Below are positions 9,793 to 18,257 of a DNA stretch of 64,000 bases, in pieces; within the stretch, counting starts at the first letter, position 1; the number at the start of each line of letters is the position of its first letter. The DNA lies in assembly GCA_963739795.1 (NCBI GenBank), contig CAVUBL010000011.1:124001-188000 (forward strand), in the 5' to 3' direction. This DNA is from CAVUBL01 sp963739795 (GTDB lineage: Bacteria > Acidobacteriota > Thermoanaerobaculia > Multivoradales > DATKCC01). The translations under genes and the position numbers were made by a program. The notes beneath the pieces are model-generated. The model ran no database searches and had not been told where the DNA came from. It worked only from the letters and a program-made list of their open reading frames with translations.

Positions 9793-10113
9793 CTACGGGC
9801 AGACGCAGGTGCAGTTGCACTCGCCGGCGCGGCAGGCGATCTGGCCCTTGCAGCCCGGCCCCTGGTCCTTGCAGGTCGAGCGGCAGGTGTCGATCTCGAG
9901 CTGGCTGCAACAGTGCGGGGTGACCGCCTCGGTGAGGGGCGTCGCCACTCCCAGCGTCGTGAGCGGGCTCGCGGCCGGAGCACACTGCGAAGAGACCGCG
10001 GGAGCCTGGAGCTGGGCCGGGGCCGGAGCGGGAGCCGCGGCGAAGGCGGCGGGGATTCCGAGAACGACGAGCAGGACGGCGGCGAGGGCGATCGGGGTTC
10101 GACGGGACGTCAT
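9793..10113 (-). CDS. Small secreted cysteine-rich protein
   Basis: The 106-aa product starts at ATG 10113 behind GGAGGAG. It has a typical signal peptide (charged TSRRT, a hydrophobic run, AFA-A cleavage near residue 26) and an Ala/Pro linker. The C-terminal half is rich in cysteine (HCCSQLEIDTC, CRSTCKDQGPGCKGQIAC, CNCTCVCP). The spacing suggests a disulfide-stabilised or metal-binding mini-domain in the periplasm or outside the cell. I recognise no family. Its layout resembles the small exported protein at 11863, and both could be ribosomal or secreted peptides. Confidence 0.7.
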   Translation of the reverse strand: MTSRRTPIALAAVLLVVLGIPAAFAAAPAPAPAQLQAPAVSSQCAPAASPLTTLGVATPLTEAVTPHCCSQLEIDTCRSTCKDQGPGCKGQIACRAGECNCTCVCP

Positions 10114-10226
10114 GGGACTCCTCCGGGGTTTGGGAGTGGATGGGGAGCCGCGGCACGCGCCGCGGGTGTCTACTCTCGAAGTGGCGCGAATGGTTGCGAC
10201 GGGGACACCCCGCGAGCCCTCGAGCG

Positions 10227-10907
10227 CTAGTTGACGACCCCCCCGTTGAGGTAGAGGGCGGTCAGGATGATGGTGTTCATCACCCCGTGTCCGATCACCA
10301 CCGGTAGCAGACGCCGTCCCGCGGCCAGGTAGATGACGGCCAGGATCGCGCCGATCACCGCCGTGGCGATCATGCCGTGAAGACCCTGATAGGCGTGGAG
10401 CGACCCGAAGATCACCGCCTGCGTCGCGACCGCCGCCCCCCAGCCGAGCTTGCCGCGGCCGAACAGCTCGGCCAACCGATCGAGCACGAAGCCGCGCATC
10501 TGGAGCTCCTCGCCCAGTGCCGCGCCGATCCAGACCACCACCACCAGGTACACGGCGAGCCGCAGCGGGTGACCCATGAGGGGCTGGAACCGGTCCGCCG
10601 CGCCGGCCGGTGTCTCGAGCCCCAGGGCCGAGGTGACCGGCTCGATGACCAGGGCCATGGCGGCGAGGATGGAGACCACCGCCACCGACGCCCAACCGAG
10701 GGTCGATCGCCACGCCCTGGCGCCGGCCGGCCAGGAGAGGCCCAGGCCGCGCCAGGTCCCGGCGCGCCTCCGCATCAGCCAGGTCGCCACCAGCACTCCG
10801 CACCACATGGCGATCGATCCGGCGCCGAGCACACCGACCTGATCGGCGCCCCACTTGACGCCGAGCATCACCGCAAACACCAACAGCAATTCCGCAACGA
10901 TCTTCAC
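10227..10907 (-). CDS. CPBP-family intramembrane metalloprotease (Rce1/CAAX type)
   Basis: The 226-aa polytopic membrane protein holds all three motifs of the CPBP (abortive infection/Rce1) family: Glu133-Glu134 and Arg138 in EELQMRG, His171 in FGSLHAYQG, and His207 with Asn211 in GHGVMN. The enzyme would act within the inner membrane. Substrates are unknown. It begins with GTG at 10907, shortly after an AGGAT sequence. It stands alone on the minus strand between two genes for small proteins. A second, frameshifted member of this family occurs at 54049. Confidence 0.9.
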   Translation of the reverse strand: MKIVAELLLVFAVMLGVKWGADQVGVLGAGSIAMWCGVLVATWLMRRRAGTWRGLGLSWPAGARAWRSTLGWASVAVVSILAAMALVIEPVTSALGLETPAGAADRFQPLMGHPLRLAVYLVVVVWIGAALGEELQMRGFVLDRLAELFGRGKLGWGAAVATQAVIFGSLHAYQGLHGMIATAVIGAILAVIYLAAGRRLLPVVIGHGVMNTIILTALYLNGGVVN

Positions 10908-11167
10908 GTCAGTAGATCCTCCCGATTCCGATCGATTCCGAGCCTTGAGAGCGCCTCCGCCAGCCGGCGAAGGCCGCGATGCCTTGGATACGCCCCGGTG
11001 CCCGGGGGCTTACAGCCGCCCTGAGCGCCGCCCGGAACCTCCTCGTTCATTTCGGCCCTTGAGGGAAATCCGCCGGAGGGAGCGTTTCCTTGCCTACCGG
11101 AATCCAGGCACCCGGGAGCGTCCCGGGCGATGGACATCCCGGATTGAAGCTGGCGAGGAGGTGAACC

Positions 11168-11719
11168 ATGGGAGTCGGACGACTCAACATCTGGATCAGC
11201 GAGGTGGCAGACGCCTGCGGCACCTGGACCGGCAGTGGGCGGGCGACCGTCTTCGATTGCGACGGCATCCTCAACTGGCCCTGCGGGCGCTTTCGCACCG
11301 AAGGCACCGACTGGCAGCGGGTTCCGGACGGGTTCTACCGCAATCTTCCGTACCGCTGCGGGCACTTGGAGGTGGAGCTGCCGCCCGGCTGCTACTGGAC
11401 GACGGCGGGCTCCGTGACCCCGGGGTCCGGGTACATCCACCTCAACTACGCGACCCACGTGGGCATCGCGCAGGTGGGATGTGGCGAGACGGCCTGCGTC
11501 AAGCTCTACAACCCGAGCATCCGCCTGTGCTGGAACTGGTTCCTGGTGGGGGCGCGGGCCCTGGCGCAGAACGGCCAGCTCGACCGCGCGGCGGTGGAGC
11601 GTGTGGCCGAGGTGGTCGACAACGAGCTCCTCCGCGAGGTCCCCGCCGCGCGCGGCGAAAAGGTCCTGGCGGAGGTCTACAAGGACTTCCTCGAGACCGC
11701 CCGCGAGAAGGAGGGCTGA
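11168..11719 (+). CDS. Conserved-looking protein of unknown function
   Basis: The 183-aa protein has no family I recognise and no signal peptide. The first about 125 residues look like a beta-rich domain with several cysteines (DACGTW, FDCDG, WPCGRF, YRCGHLEVELPPGCYW, VGCGETAC) and many aromatic residues. The last about 55 residues are a charged helical region. A very strong ribosome site (GAGGAGG) lies 6 bp before the ATG, so it is likely expressed well. The PPGCYW-type stretch hints at a carbohydrate-binding or jelly-roll-like fold, but this is only an impression. Confidence 0.65.
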   Translation: MGVGRLNIWISEVADACGTWTGSGRATVFDCDGILNWPCGRFRTEGTDWQRVPDGFYRNLPYRCGHLEVELPPGCYWTTAGSVTPGSGYIHLNYATHVGIAQVGCGETACVKLYNPSIRLCWNWFLVGARALAQNGQLDRAAVERVAEVVDNELLREVPAARGEKVLAEVYKDFLETAREKEG

Positions 11720-11862
11720 GAGCCGAGGGCGACCCCGGTAGCCGCCGCCCCGCGGCAGGGTCGCCCTCCTCCTGGCTCCGCCCTGCACCGCTTACGAGAA
11801 GCTACTGCTAAGATGCGGCCAAACGCAAATGCTGCGTTCTCTGTCGTCTCAAGGAGACCTCC

Positions 11863-12183
11863 ATGATGAACCGTATTCTCCGCATCGCCCTGCCGGCCGC
11901 CGCAGTGCTCGGCCTGGTGCTGGCCTTCACCCAGCCGGTCCTGGCGAAGCCCCCGGCCTGTAGCTGCCCGCTCTGTTACCAGGCTGGGTTCACGACCCCA
12001 TGCACCGAACCATCCGGCGTCGTCGACTACTACGGTCTCTGGTGCACCGAGCACTGCACCTACCTCGCCCCGGACCAGGCCACCCTGCCGGTGGACGCTG
12101 CCGCGCTGATCGAGCGCGTGGTCGCGACGAGCAGCGGCCCGCAGGCCGCTTCGGGAGCGCAGACCGCCCGCGCCCCGCGCTGA
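11863..12183 (+). CDS. Small secreted protein with four to five cysteines
   Basis: The 106-aa product has a clear signal peptide (MNRILR, a hydrophobic core, VLA-K cleavage near residue 28). A short cysteine-bearing segment (CSCPLCYQAGFTTPC, then CTEHCTYL) follows, and then an Ala-rich tail. AAGGAG lies 7 bp before the ATG, and a TAAGAT -10-like box lies at 11809-11814. I recognise no family. The CxCPLC arrangement could bind metal or form disulfides in the periplasm. Size and layout resemble the product of 9793-10113. Confidence 0.65.
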   Translation: MMNRILRIALPAAAVLGLVLAFTQPVLAKPPACSCPLCYQAGFTTPCTEPSGVVDYYGLWCTEHCTYLAPDQATLPVDAAALIERVVATSSGPQAASGAQTARAPR

Positions 12184-12268
12184 AGAGGCGCGGCCCCGCC
12201 GGCCGTCTCCCTCGGGGAGGTAGCCACCGGAGAGGGGTCTGGCGCCTTCCAGCGGGGTGACGGACCGC

Positions 12269-12619
12269 TCAGCGGCCGGTGAAGGCTCCCTCCCCTTCGC
12301 AGGCGCAGGCAATCGCCAAGGCGCGACAAACCTGGGCCATGGTGTGCGGGTCTACTGTGCCCACAAAGGTCGTGAGCTCGCTCTGCCGGACCGTGAACAG
12401 GTTGCAGAGGTTGACGCAGGAGGTCTTGGCAAGGCCGTGGTCCGTGCCCAGCTCAACCTCGGTGGGAACACCGCGAAGCGTCGAGGTGATGGCGGCGACG
12501 GTGACGGTGTGGAGCACGCGCAGCAGCGAGGGCCGGCTCAGCACCAGGACCGGGCGTCTCTTGTCCGGCCGGGGTCGCTGCAGCAACCAGACCTCGCCGC
12601 GGTTCAGTCGTCCGACCAT
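12269..12619 (-). CDS. MazF/PemK-type endoribonuclease toxin
   Basis: The 116-aa protein starts MVGRLNRGEVWLLQRP and contains the family features RRPVLVLSR near the start, VTVAAITSTLRGVPTEVEL in the middle and an SCVNLCNLFTV region. These match the CcdB/MazF fold of mRNA interferases. It is the downstream gene of a toxin-antitoxin pair and overlaps the antitoxin by 16 bp, the typical coupling. A longer frame reaching 13036 has no support. It would cut mRNA when the antitoxin is degraded. Confidence 0.9.
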   Translation of the reverse strand: MVGRLNRGEVWLLQRPRPDKRRPVLVLSRPSLLRVLHTVTVAAITSTLRGVPTEVELGTDHGLAKTSCVNLCNLFTVRQSELTTFVGTVDPHTMAQVCRALAIACACEGEGAFTGR

Positions 12620-12846
12620 GCCTGGGCGCCGATCAGGTCCTCGACCTCGGCCACCAGCGCGTCCGCCTGCCCCCCGTACCCCCGCTCGATCGCGGCGTCG
12701 ATCTCCCGCCGCTCCTTGGCGGTGAGGTAGAGCTCGACGGCGGAGCGCACGAAGGCCGACCGCCCCCGCTCCCGCGCCTCCGGGTCCGCATCGATCCGTT
12801 CCAGGAGCGCCGTGTCCATGGAGATCTGTACAGGCTTGGCGGTCAT
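12604..12846 (-). CDS. Ribbon-helix-helix antitoxin
   Basis: From ATG 12846 the product has 80 aa. The N-terminus (KPVQISMDTALLERID, then GRSAFVRSAVELYL) is a ribbon-helix-helix DNA-binding fold of the MazE/ParD group. The acidic C-terminus would bind and neutralise the MazF-like toxin. An alternative ATG lies six codons upstream at 12864. Both start codons lie within a perfect palindrome that is the probable binding site of the antitoxin itself. Confidence 0.88.
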   Translation of the reverse strand: MTAKPVQISMDTALLERIDADPEARERGRSAFVRSAVELYLTAKERREIDAAIERGYGGQADALVAEVEDLIGAQAWSDD

Positions 12847-12865
12847 GTTGTGAGGATACAACATG
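12844..12865. promoter_or_regulatory. Palindromic operator of the toxin-antitoxin operon
   Basis: CATGTTGT (12844-12851) and ACAACATG (12858-12865) form a perfect 8-bp inverted repeat separated by GAGGAT. It covers the antitoxin start codon, as expected for autorepression by a ribbon-helix-helix antitoxin-toxin complex. Confidence 0.7.
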
Positions 12866-13219
12866 ATTCTTGGTGGGTCGGGCGGCGGAAGAGGCGGAAG
12901 GGCTCTCGAGAGCGGTCTGCGGTAGGTTCCGCGGCCCTGCTGAGGTTTCTCCGCTCCGCTTCGCTCCGGTCGAAACGACAAATGGGGAGCAGAGGGCGCA
13001 CTCCAACCTCAGCCGAAGCACGCTTCGTCCCAACACCCCTCCTCAGCAGGCAAGCCCGGAGGGTCGGGGGCTCTCCTCCGGGGGACGTCGAGGACCGCGC
13101 TCAACGGGGCCTTGCGGAGTCCGAGCCGGTCGGGTGCGGTCCGAGCCGAGGCGCGGCTCCTGCGCCCCGCCTTCCGACCAAGCCGCGCCGTTCCCCCGGG
13201 GAGAGCCCCCGGCCCGGTC
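12866..13219. other. Intergenic region with a repeat-like segment
   Basis: No gene could be supported here. At about 12937-12986 the sequence (GCTGAGGTTTCTCCGCTCCG, then CTTCGCTCCGGTCGAAACGA) resembles a short dispersed intergenic repeat that I recall from other Acidobacteriota and related genomes. The remainder is GC-rich without clear structure. It separates the toxin-antitoxin pair from the end of the maltodextrin operon. Confidence 0.45.
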
Positions 13220-14221
13220 CTACTTGCTCGCGCCCCCCGGCACGACCCCCGGCACCTCCGCCAGCGTCTTCTCCCGACTGTCGAAGCTGCCCAGCACCTC
13301 CTCCTGGCTCACGCCCTCCGGCACCAGGATGTCCACCAGCGGCGGCTCGAACGCGGGCCGGTCCCGGCCCCCGAACGCGTTCGCCGAGCGCCCCGGGAGC
13401 ACCGGCAGGATCATGAGCGTGTCCGGATCGCTTGGGGCGAGGCCCGCGCCCGCCGCGAGACCGAAGCTCTGGCTCAGATTCGCCCCCGACACCGCCACTA
13501 CGTAACTCCAGTCCGCCCGGGCCGGCCCACCCAGGAAACTGTCGGGCACGAAGAACGAGATCCGCTGCCCCTGCACCCGCACCAGCGTGGGGAAGAACAC
13601 CCGCTGCTCCACGTCCATGGGAATCCGGTGGCGCATCTCCACGGCCTGGGCCAGCTCGAGATCCGGATCGTCCCGGTCCATCTCCTCCTCGAGCGACTTC
13701 ATCAGCAGCCGCTTGAGCTCGCCCCGCGCCTCGTGGGGCCGGGGCGTCAGCACGATCGCCCGGTCCCAGGCCGAGTCCGGGGCGATCCGGACCTTCCGGC
13801 CCGGCAACGCCATCACCCCGCCCGAGCCCGGCACCCGGTCCGTGTCGATGTAGACGTCGATGTTCAAGGTGTAGAAGCCGTAGCGGGCGATCGACGAAAG
13901 GCTCGTCCCCAGGTCGTCGATGGCCTCGCGGCCGGGTGCCCGCACCGGCCGGGCGAACGTCGCCTCGAACCAGGTGCCGCCGTCGCCCCGGCGGGCGGAG
14001 AAGGCCAGCAGGTCCAGGTCGCCGCGCGAGAAATCGCTCGACAGCGGGTAGACCAAGCTCCCGTCGCCGTGGTCGTCGCCGCGCGGGTCGGAGAGCTTGA
14101 AGAGAGTGTCTCCCCCGGCCCACGAGGCGGCGGGCAGGGCGAGAGCCAAGAGGAGCGCCAAGAGCGTCGAGCGCGCGGCGCCCCGGCGGAGTGGACGGTG
14201 CCCTACGGTGGGATCGGTCAT
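13220..14221 (-). CDS. Secreted glucodextranase C-terminal/DOMON-like domain protein
   Basis: The 333-aa protein has a signal peptide ending ASWA-G and a beta-rich domain. It opens with DPRGDDHGDGSLVYPL and continues with FYTLNIDVYIDTDR and WDRAIVLTPRP. These are hallmarks of the glucodextranase C-terminal, DOMON-like domain, found in glucan-active exported enzymes and binding proteins. It has no catalytic domain of its own, so a carbohydrate-binding or periplasmic scaffolding role is likely. It is the last gene of the maltodextrin operon, 65 bp after the outer-membrane barrel gene, and a shorter relative is encoded at 16527-17348. Confidence 0.78.
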   Translation of the reverse strand: MTDPTVGHRPLRRGAARSTLLALLLALALPAASWAGGDTLFKLSDPRGDDHGDGSLVYPLSSDFSRGDLDLLAFSARRGDGGTWFEATFARPVRAPGREAIDDLGTSLSSIARYGFYTLNIDVYIDTDRVPGSGGVMALPGRKVRIAPDSAWDRAIVLTPRPHEARGELKRLLMKSLEEEMDRDDPDLELAQAVEMRHRIPMDVEQRVFFPTLVRVQGQRISFFVPDSFLGGPARADWSYVVAVSGANLSQSFGLAAGAGLAPSDPDTLMILPVLPGRSANAFGGRDRPAFEPPLVDILVPEGVSQEEVLGSFDSREKTLAEVPGVVPGGASK

Positions 14222-14286
14222 GTCGTTCTCCAGGGGAGGCGGGGACGCGCCGGAGCCGGCGCGCCCCCGCGACCGTCAATATGGAA

Positions 14287-16491
14287 TCAGAAGCGCACCT
14301 TCATGAACGCCTTCAGGCGCTGCTGGTCGAAGTCCCGCTTCTCGAGGCTGTTCCAACCTCCGTAGCGGCCCGAGAACCCGAGGGAGCCTACGGGCACGTT
14401 GTGGTCGTGGGCGATGGCCTCGTCGGCCACCTGCGGCACGAAGCCGCCGCCGAACTCGGGATCGAAGGTGCCGGTGTCGTACTCGTAGTCCAGGCCGAAC
14501 TCGGCGCCGCCCAGGATGTAGCTGGCCATCACGATGATCTTGTCCTTGCGGTGCTGGCCGGAGGCCATCTCGTGGAGCTGGTAGGCCTGGAAGGCGGTGT
14601 TGCCGTCCTTCAGGTCCACGTCGTAATGCTCCACCGCCAGCGACGCGTGGAGCTGGTCGCTGAGCTGGTAGCCCACGGACCCCCGGTACAGCCAGTACTT
14701 GAGGTCCCGGTCGTCGTCCGAGAGCGAGTCGAAGGGCTTCCACTGGTAGCCGGTCACGCCGTCGACGGTGATCACCGGCGGGTTGCCGTAGATCTCGGAC
14801 GAGGAGTGGCCGGCGGAGTACTCGTTGACGTTGCTCGAGCACGCGATCCCGCCGCCCGGGCAGTCGCCCGCCTGGTAGGGAAGGAACCGCGGATCGTTCA
14901 TGCGCTTGTCGGTCTCGTCGATGTACTTGACCTTGAAGGACAGCTCCACGCCCTTGCCCACGTCCAGCAGGTAGTCGCCCTTGAAGACGGCGATCTGGGT
15001 CTCCTTGTCCTGGAACGGGGCGTAGGCCGACCGGAAGTTGTGGCCCACGCCGGTGTCGAGCTCGTGGGTCGGGTAGATGGTGTCCTGGAGGCCGCGCGAC
15101 GGGTCGCCGTAGGCCTGCCAGTTGGTGTTGTAGTCGACGTAGGTGTACTCGGCGGAGAGGTTCAGGGAGCCCACCGAGAAGGTCGGCACCACCGTGAACC
15201 CCTTCCAGCCGATCACCGTCTCGGCCATCGGCTCGTCGAAGTCCGTGAACTCGTTGTCCACGTTGATCGTGGCCACCTGCTGGGCGTTGCCTTGCCAGCC
15301 GCCGTAGCCGATCCGGGTCGGGTTGCCCGCGAACACTCCGAACGCCGCGTTGGCCGGCCCGGGGAACCCCCAGGCCCCGTCGTGGCCCTCGGTCAGCAGC
15401 ACGTCGGACTCGCGCCGCGCGGCCATCATCGACACGTACTGGGCGCCGATGTCGAAGTACTCGAGGTTGAACGACAGGGTGCCGCCGAACGGGCTGAACA
15501 GGTCGACGTCGACCTTCCAGGCCTGGTCGTCGAGCTTGCCCGCCGGCACCGGCGAGAAGCCCGACAGCCCGAAGGAGCCCGGAGCGCCCAGCGCCGGGTC
15601 GGAGTCGGCCGACGAGAAGTAGACCGCTCCGCGCGCGTCGATCTTCGGGTTGGGATGGAAGCCCAGGCGTACGCCGGTGACGTCGTTCCGGAACCGGGTC
15701 ACGAGGCTGCGCCCGTTGTCGAGGTTGAAGTCGGTCGAGTCGACTTCGATGTCGTTGACGTACTCGTAGACGCCGGCGATGTCGAACGTCGAGGTCGGCC
15801 TGTAGGTGAGCTGCAGGCCGTAGGCCGCATCCTGGCCGGTGTACTCACCGGTCTGGAAGTTCGGGCCGGCCCACAGGCGGGGCAGGGAGATCCGGACCCA
15901 GTCGTAGGTCAGCTTTCGGTCGGCGAAGGCGCCCTGGAAGAGCAGGCCGGAGCCGTTGTCCCGGTCGATGTAGCGGATCTTGCCGATGGAGAACGGGTCG
16001 AACATGCCCCAGTCGTTCGAGCCGATGGTCACCGCGTCGAGGTAGCGGAAGCCGGGGGTCAGGCGCACGGTCAGCCCGCGGAACTTCACGTACTGGGCCG
16101 AGCGCGGGTCGAACTCCCCGCAGTCGCCGCCGATGCAGTCCCCGGCCGGCGGGTTCTCGAGCGCCGGGTTGCGCCCGCCGAACCCTCCGAAGTTGGTCCA
16201 GAAGTTCTGGTTGAAACGGGCCTTGAGCCGGCCGCTGACCTCGATCCACTTCGAAGGTCTCGAGGCCACCAGGATCTCGAACTCGGTGCCCTGGCCGTTG
16301 TCGCCGTACCCCTCGCCGGGGACGGTGGTGAAGTTGTAGAGGCTCCCGTCGTAGCGTTGGTTGCCCCAGAGCCACTTGGTGTAGTTGACGCCCGTGAGGG
16401 AGAGCTTCTGCTCTCCGCCCTGGGCGAACGCCGGAGCGGCGAGCCCCGCGATCAGGGCTGCCGCCAGCAGGGTGCAGACGGTGCGGTTCAT
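14287..16491 (-). CDS. Outer-membrane beta-barrel protein, probable glucan porin
   Basis: From ATG 16491 (behind GGAGGAGG) the product has 734 aa with a signal peptide ending AFA-Q. The body alternates short amphipathic strands rich in aromatic residues and Gly/Asn/Asp turns, for example FEILVASRP, VSGRLKARFNQNFW and FEYFDIG. It ends in FMKVRF, the terminal-phenylalanine signal read by the BAM machine. No plug or TonB box is apparent. Its place in an operon of glucan transport genes suggests that it lets oligosaccharides through the outer membrane, in place of LamB or SusCD. The substrate is inferred only from context. Confidence 0.8.
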   Translation of the reverse strand: MNRTVCTLLAAALIAGLAAPAFAQGGEQKLSLTGVNYTKWLWGNQRYDGSLYNFTTVPGEGYGDNGQGTEFEILVASRPSKWIEVSGRLKARFNQNFWTNFGGFGGRNPALENPPAGDCIGGDCGEFDPRSAQYVKFRGLTVRLTPGFRYLDAVTIGSNDWGMFDPFSIGKIRYIDRDNGSGLLFQGAFADRKLTYDWVRISLPRLWAGPNFQTGEYTGQDAAYGLQLTYRPTSTFDIAGVYEYVNDIEVDSTDFNLDNGRSLVTRFRNDVTGVRLGFHPNPKIDARGAVYFSSADSDPALGAPGSFGLSGFSPVPAGKLDDQAWKVDVDLFSPFGGTLSFNLEYFDIGAQYVSMMAARRESDVLLTEGHDGAWGFPGPANAAFGVFAGNPTRIGYGGWQGNAQQVATINVDNEFTDFDEPMAETVIGWKGFTVVPTFSVGSLNLSAEYTYVDYNTNWQAYGDPSRGLQDTIYPTHELDTGVGHNFRSAYAPFQDKETQIAVFKGDYLLDVGKGVELSFKVKYIDETDKRMNDPRFLPYQAGDCPGGGIACSSNVNEYSAGHSSSEIYGNPPVITVDGVTGYQWKPFDSLSDDDRDLKYWLYRGSVGYQLSDQLHASLAVEHYDVDLKDGNTAFQAYQLHEMASGQHRKDKIIVMASYILGGAEFGLDYEYDTGTFDPEFGGGFVPQVADEAIAHDHNVPVGSLGFSGRYGGWNSLEKRDFDQQRLKAFMKVRF

Positions 16492-16526
16492 GGTTCCCTC
16501 CTCCTGCGCCGGGCCCCGGAGCGGGC

Positions 16527-17348
16527 CTACGGCTTGCGGACCATGGTGAGGACGGCGAGCTTCTTGGACGTGCCGTCCGGGTTGCACTCGTAGGCCAACA
16601 TCTGGTGCTGCGCCTCCACCTCCGACGCCGCGCCGCTGCCGTCGCCGGCCAGCAGGTCCATCACGTGGGGGTCACAGTCGCCGTCGTTGCCGCCGCCGAA
16701 GCGGTGCTGGCCCTCGTATTCGTTGACCTTGCGGGTGAGCAGGTCGGTCGAGGCCGGGAAGCCCTCGTTCGACTGCATGAGCACCTGGTAGCCCCACGTG
16801 GAGGGGTCCCCGCCGCCCAGGTCCGCGAGGCTCACGGTGGCCGAGATGGTGCGGCCGGCGCCGTGCGTGCGGTTGGGCACCACGACCGCCGACTGCATGT
16901 CCGCGGCGACCTTCTGGCTCACCTCGTCGCGCACCCGCGACGACGGCTGGGGCGAGAGGATGACCACCCGGTCCCAGGCGTCGGCGGGCGCGAAGTCCAC
17001 GTTCAGGCCGGGCAGGCCGTGGGTGAATCCGCTGCCCTCCTTGTGGTCCGTGTCGATGAAGATGAAGACCATCTGGACCGCGAAGCCGACGCCCATGCGC
17101 CACGGGTCCTGGAGGTTCGAGTTGACGGAGACGTCGAAGGTCACCTTGTCGCCTTTCGGGCGCACGGTGAACTGCGTCAGGTCGAACGAGCCCCTCAGGT
17201 AGGCGGAGTCGGTGGGATAGGTGTAGGTGCCGGGCCCGTTGTCGTCGCCGACCGGGTCCTTGAACACCACCTCCTGGGCCGCGACGGCGCCCGCGAGGAG
17301 CACCCCGGCGAGCACCGCCGCCACCGCGATCAAGAGCTTCTCTCTCAT
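16527..17348 (-). CDS. Secreted glucodextranase C-terminal/DOMON-like domain protein
   Basis: The 273-aa protein has a signal peptide ending VAA-Q, then DPVGDDNGPGTYTYP, a central MVFIFIDTDH strand, and WDRVVILSPQP. These are the same landmarks in the same order as in the product of 13220-14221. The two are therefore paralogues flanking the outer-membrane barrel gene. It starts 24 bp after the MalG-type permease gene with GAGGAGG before the ATG. It probably binds glucan in the periplasm or at the cell surface and may work with the barrel. Confidence 0.8.
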   Translation of the reverse strand: MREKLLIAVAAVLAGVLLAGAVAAQEVVFKDPVGDDNGPGTYTYPTDSAYLRGSFDLTQFTVRPKGDKVTFDVSVNSNLQDPWRMGVGFAVQMVFIFIDTDHKEGSGFTHGLPGLNVDFAPADAWDRVVILSPQPSSRVRDEVSQKVAADMQSAVVVPNRTHGAGRTISATVSLADLGGGDPSTWGYQVLMQSNEGFPASTDLLTRKVNEYEGQHRFGGGNDGDCDPHVMDLLAGDGSGAASEVEAQHQMLAYECNPDGTSKKLAVLTMVRKP

Positions 17349-17372
17349 GGCGAGACCTCCTCGAAGTCGATC

Positions 17373-18257
17373 TCAGCCCTTCACCGCCCCTGCGGTGAGG
17401 CCGGAGATCAGGTATTTCTGCAGGAAGTAGAAGAGGGCCACCACCGGGATCGACACGATGATCGACCCGGCCGCAAAGTAGCCCCACTGCTGCGAATAGC
17501 CCCCGACGAAGAAGCGCAGGCCCACCGGCGCGGTGTACATGACCTCCTGGTCCATGAAGGTCGCGGCCAGGATGAACTCGTTCCAGCCGGTCATGAACGA
17601 GAACAGGGCCGTCACGGCCACCGCCGGCCGCGCCAGGGGCAAGACGATGCGCAGGAACACCTGGGCCGCGCTCGCCCCGTCGATGAGGGCGGATTCCTCG
17701 AGCTCTTTGGGGATGGTGTCGAAGTACCCCTTGAGCATCCAGACGCAGAACGGGATGGAGATCGTGGCGTAGACCAGGACCAGGCCGATCCAGGTCGAGC
17801 CGAGCCCCAGCCACTGGACCAGGATGATGTAGAGGGGCACCAGCATCAGCGTGCCCGGGAACATCTGGGAGACCAGGAAGGCCATGAGGCCGCTGCGGCG
17901 CCCGGGGAAGCGGAAGCGCGAGAAGGCGTAGCCGGCGGTCGACGCCAGGAAGACGCCCAGGAGGGTCGTCGCCCCGGCGACCACCGCGCTGTTGAGCAGC
18001 CACCGCCCGAAGGGCTGATCGGCCCAGACCGAACGGAAGTTCTCGAAGGAGAAGGCCTTCGGCCACGGCAGGACGGCCCGCAGACGATCGAGGGCGGTGG
18101 GGTCGACCGGCAGGTCCACATAGGCGAGGCTCTGCTGGCCCGAGAGGGCGATCGACACCACCCACAGGATCGGGTAGAGGGTCAGGATGACGAAGAAGAT
18201 CACGATCAGGTGGAGCGGCAGATGAGCGAAGGCGCCGCGGTGCCGGGAAGCGGTCAT
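17373..18257 (-). CDS. Sugar ABC transporter permease, MalG type
   Basis: The 294-aa protein has six predicted membrane helices and the EAA loop ESALIDGASAAQVFLRIVLPLARP, which contacts the ATPase. The end PVVALFYFLQKYLISGLTAGAVKG is typical of the MalG/carbohydrate ABC permease-2 group. The ATG overlaps the stop of the MalF-type gene (ATGA), indicating coupled translation. With the neighbouring MalF, MalE and MalK homologues it forms an inner-membrane importer, probably for maltodextrins. Confidence 0.95.
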   Translation of the reverse strand: MTASRHRGAFAHLPLHLIVIFFVILTLYPILWVVSIALSGQQSLAYVDLPVDPTALDRLRAVLPWPKAFSFENFRSVWADQPFGRWLLNSAVVAGATTLLGVFLASTAGYAFSRFRFPGRRSGLMAFLVSQMFPGTLMLVPLYIILVQWLGLGSTWIGLVLVYATISIPFCVWMLKGYFDTIPKELEESALIDGASAAQVFLRIVLPLARPAVAVTALFSFMTGWNEFILAATFMDQEVMYTAPVGLRFFVGGYSQQWGYFAAGSIIVSIPVVALFYFLQKYLISGLTAGAVKG

